From the NCBI RefSeq assembly GCF_001651035.1, contig NZ_LXRG01000054.1, forward strand, positions 372,001 to 436,000: a stretch of 64,000 nucleotides of DNA, in the 5' to 3' direction. Both the position numbers and the translations under genes were made by a program. This DNA comes from Halomonas sp. ALS9. Lineage in GTDB: Bacteria > Pseudomonadota > Gammaproteobacteria > Pseudomonadales > Halomonadaceae. The notes beneath the pieces are model-generated. The model ran no database searches, was not told where the DNA came from, and saw only the letters and a program-made list of their open reading frames with translations. Every line of letters starts with the position of its first letter. The stretch's first letter is position 1. Below, one piece after another: positions 62,694 through 64,000 of the stretch.

Positions 62694-63392
62694 TCACTTT
62701 GCAAGCTTAGGGAGAAAGGAAAGGTCGACATGGTATTGCTGAAGATCTCCTTTCTCATAAAACACTGTGATCGTATCAGTATGAATGTAGTTTGATGGAT
62801 CAAACCAAATATTATTGCTTTTAAACACATGCACTTCCGAGGTTGCAGGGTTTTGCCATTGAGTAACCACCTGGAATGGGTGCCTGCCATTCACTGAAAA
62901 GCGTGTATTTAACTCCACTCCCTGGTAGTCAGTATCAATAGGCACACCATTTTTCTTTAAAGTTTCCCCTTTACGATGTCTAAACTCCGGCACGAACATA
63001 AGGATGACTCCCGCCAACAGGAACACAATGCCTATGCCGGCAAGAATCGCCTCTGCTCCCCATAGTGAGAAAAAGCTATTGATTCGGGGACTACTTCGCT
63101 CACCTGGCTGGTATAAAACGTCTACCTGCTGACCTGGGGTGTAGCTCGGCGGATTGCTACTTGTCGATGATGTAAAATTCACAAGCTGACCGCTTTCATT
63201 TGTGAATTGAACCACAGGGCGATAAGTAATCGAGTCGCTTGAGCGATACTCAACTAGCTCAACTACCGTACCTTGGGTGATAACTGCCTCTGAAAGAAAA
63301 TCCCTTGTATTAAGCAACATAAATACAGAGCCGACCAACAAGGCAATGCCCACCATTAATGACGTTAGCTTTACAAAAAAAAGTGCTTTCAC
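62694..63392 (-). CDS. DUF3592-like membrane protein
   Basis: A 232-aa protein with helices at about residues 9-28 and 122-143, bracketing a beta-rich periplasmic domain (TQGTVVELVEYRSSDSITYRPVVQFTNESG, YTPGQQVDVLYQPGE), the DUF3592 pattern. A second beta domain follows the second helix. The start is set at the GTG at 63392, for which AAGGAG has the right spacing; the GTG two codons earlier lies directly against the AAGGA. Function unknown. Confidence 0.78.
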   Translation of the reverse strand: MKALFFVKLTSLMVGIALLVGSVFMLLNTRDFLSEAVITQGTVVELVEYRSSDSITYRPVVQFTNESGQLVNFTSSTSSNPPSYTPGQQVDVLYQPGERSSPRINSFFSLWGAEAILAGIGIVFLLAGVILMFVPEFRHRKGETLKKNGVPIDTDYQGVELNTRFSVNGRHPFQVVTQWQNPATSEVHVFKSNNIWFDPSNYIHTDTITVFYEKGDLQQYHVDLSFLPKLAK

Positions 63393-63559
63393 TTCCACTC
63401 CTTGGAAAAACTGGGGGGTTAACGTAGCAGGCTAGAATCAGAGCAGCCCTTACAGACGAAACAGTCTATTAGATAAAGCTTAAAAAAAACCAACCCACTC
63501 GTCAATTAGGAATAATTATCGAATGGGATCTTCCTCTATGATTCATGCCACTGAAAAAA

Positions 63560-64000
63560 TTAACTGATCACGGTAGGAGGCAAATATATAGTGAATTCGT
63601 TGATGGGCTCAATTAATACGCTGTACGGGGAGCTCTGCTCCTCTAAATGAACAATATCTAGGTCAGATAACAGCTTAAACCGGGCAGTCTTTACCGTAGC
63701 GGGTTTCACCTCCAGCTCTTTATGCCAAACACGATAGCTACCTAACTTGCCGTCGCGTCGATAATAAAAACCCGCAAGCGGATGGGTAAGATAAACCAAT
63801 GCTGACTCAGTATCTGGAAAACCAGGAAAGTTAAAAGCTGATTCAGGTGATTGCTCAAGCTCGACAGAAGCTTCCGCCCACTTAGACGCTGTTTTCATAC
63901 GATAATGGCTATACAGCCCGGTTGTCTCATCATACATACAATCGAAAGAGACTTTGCCTGCATGCCAAGGTAAATTCCAGAGATATCTGGGAACCACCAA
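63560..64000 (-). CDS. DUF2071-family protein, C-terminal part (cut by window edge)
   Basis: A frame of 146 codons open to the right edge. The order YLWNLPWHAGKVSFD, then YSHYRMKT, then LTHPLAGFYYRRDGKLGSYRVWHKELEVKPATVKTARFKLL matches the YqjF/DUF2071 family from memory (LPYF.A.M, YRSRR, YRG.IHH.PW). The function is not known. The apparent TTG at the very edge is only the frame opening, not a likely start. The region 63399-63559 separates it from the DUF3592 gene and has no clear gene. Confidence 0.7.
   Translation of the reverse strand: MVVPRYLWNLPWHAGKVSFDCMYDETTGLYSHYRMKTASKWAEASVELEQSPESAFNFPGFPDTESALVYLTHPLAGFYYRRDGKLGSYRVWHKELEVKPATVKTARFKLLSDLDIVHLEEQSSPYSVLIEPINEFTIYLPPTVIS

Overview
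The window looks like a chromosomal segment of a moderately halophilic gammaproteobacterium of the Halomonas/Vreelandella type. The evidence is a choline-to-betaine osmoprotectant locus (choX-betIBA), an 814-aa-class FadE, a rhizobial/Halomonas-style glycerol ABC importer (glpSTPQUV) beside glpD/glpK/glpR, and gamma-type proS, ffs and tRNA-Met. This is inferred from gene content, not from a database search. No phage, plasmid, IS element or CRISPR array was seen.

Layout. 1-13865 (minus strand) is an exopolysaccharide locus: initiating sugar-phosphate transferase, two Wzy/ligase-like membrane proteins, an ElyC-like protein, Wzb phosphatase, an unusual phosphoribosyltransferase-HAD fusion, then Wza, Wzc, a PglK/MsbA-like ABC exporter and a WbpM/PglF-type dehydratase. 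A textbook ops/JUMPstart element lies 28 nt before wza, so the distal half is probably RfaH-controlled. An AT-rich stretch separates this locus from ffs (4.5S RNA) and tRNA-Met. 14834-19794 holds choX and betIBA around a BetI-type palindrome. 19966-22458 is fadE. 22595-33155 is a complete glycerol regulon: importer, glpD, glpK, glpR and candidate GlpR sites. 33279-41458 is mostly housekeeping (SLC13 transporter, qorA, ugpQ, nfo, proS, a lytic transglycosylase).

41574-48121 is a compact redox/c-di-GMP neighbourhood: cupredoxin-like protein, GGDEF/EAL phosphodiesterase, DUF3034 outer-membrane-like protein and truncated-hemoglobin lipoprotein on the plus strand, converging on a GGDEF cyclase coupled to a small Moco-fold periplasmic protein. 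A 40-aa single-helix microprotein that sits beside them was too short for routine gene calling. 48297-63392 carries an FKBP isomerase, AmpG-like permease, SEC-C protein, ABC1 kinase, topB, an unusual eukaryote-like UMP-CMP kinase fused to a protist-like module, a LysR/azoR divergent pair, LysE, UPF0157, and a LemA/M48 pair. The window ends inside a DUF2071 gene.

The most unusual signal is a set of short tandem arrays at gene boundaries. Six noncoding arrays (near 14.4, 26.9, 32.4, 39.1, 47.7 and 48.9 kb) share a period of 13 nt (one is 12/13) but have different unit sequences. Two begin at a stop codon and carry stop codons in successive units, so that stops fall in several or all reading frames. 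Related 15-nt arrays occur in frame at two protein N-termini, and 17-nt pairs follow two other stop codons. I do not recognise this as a described element class.
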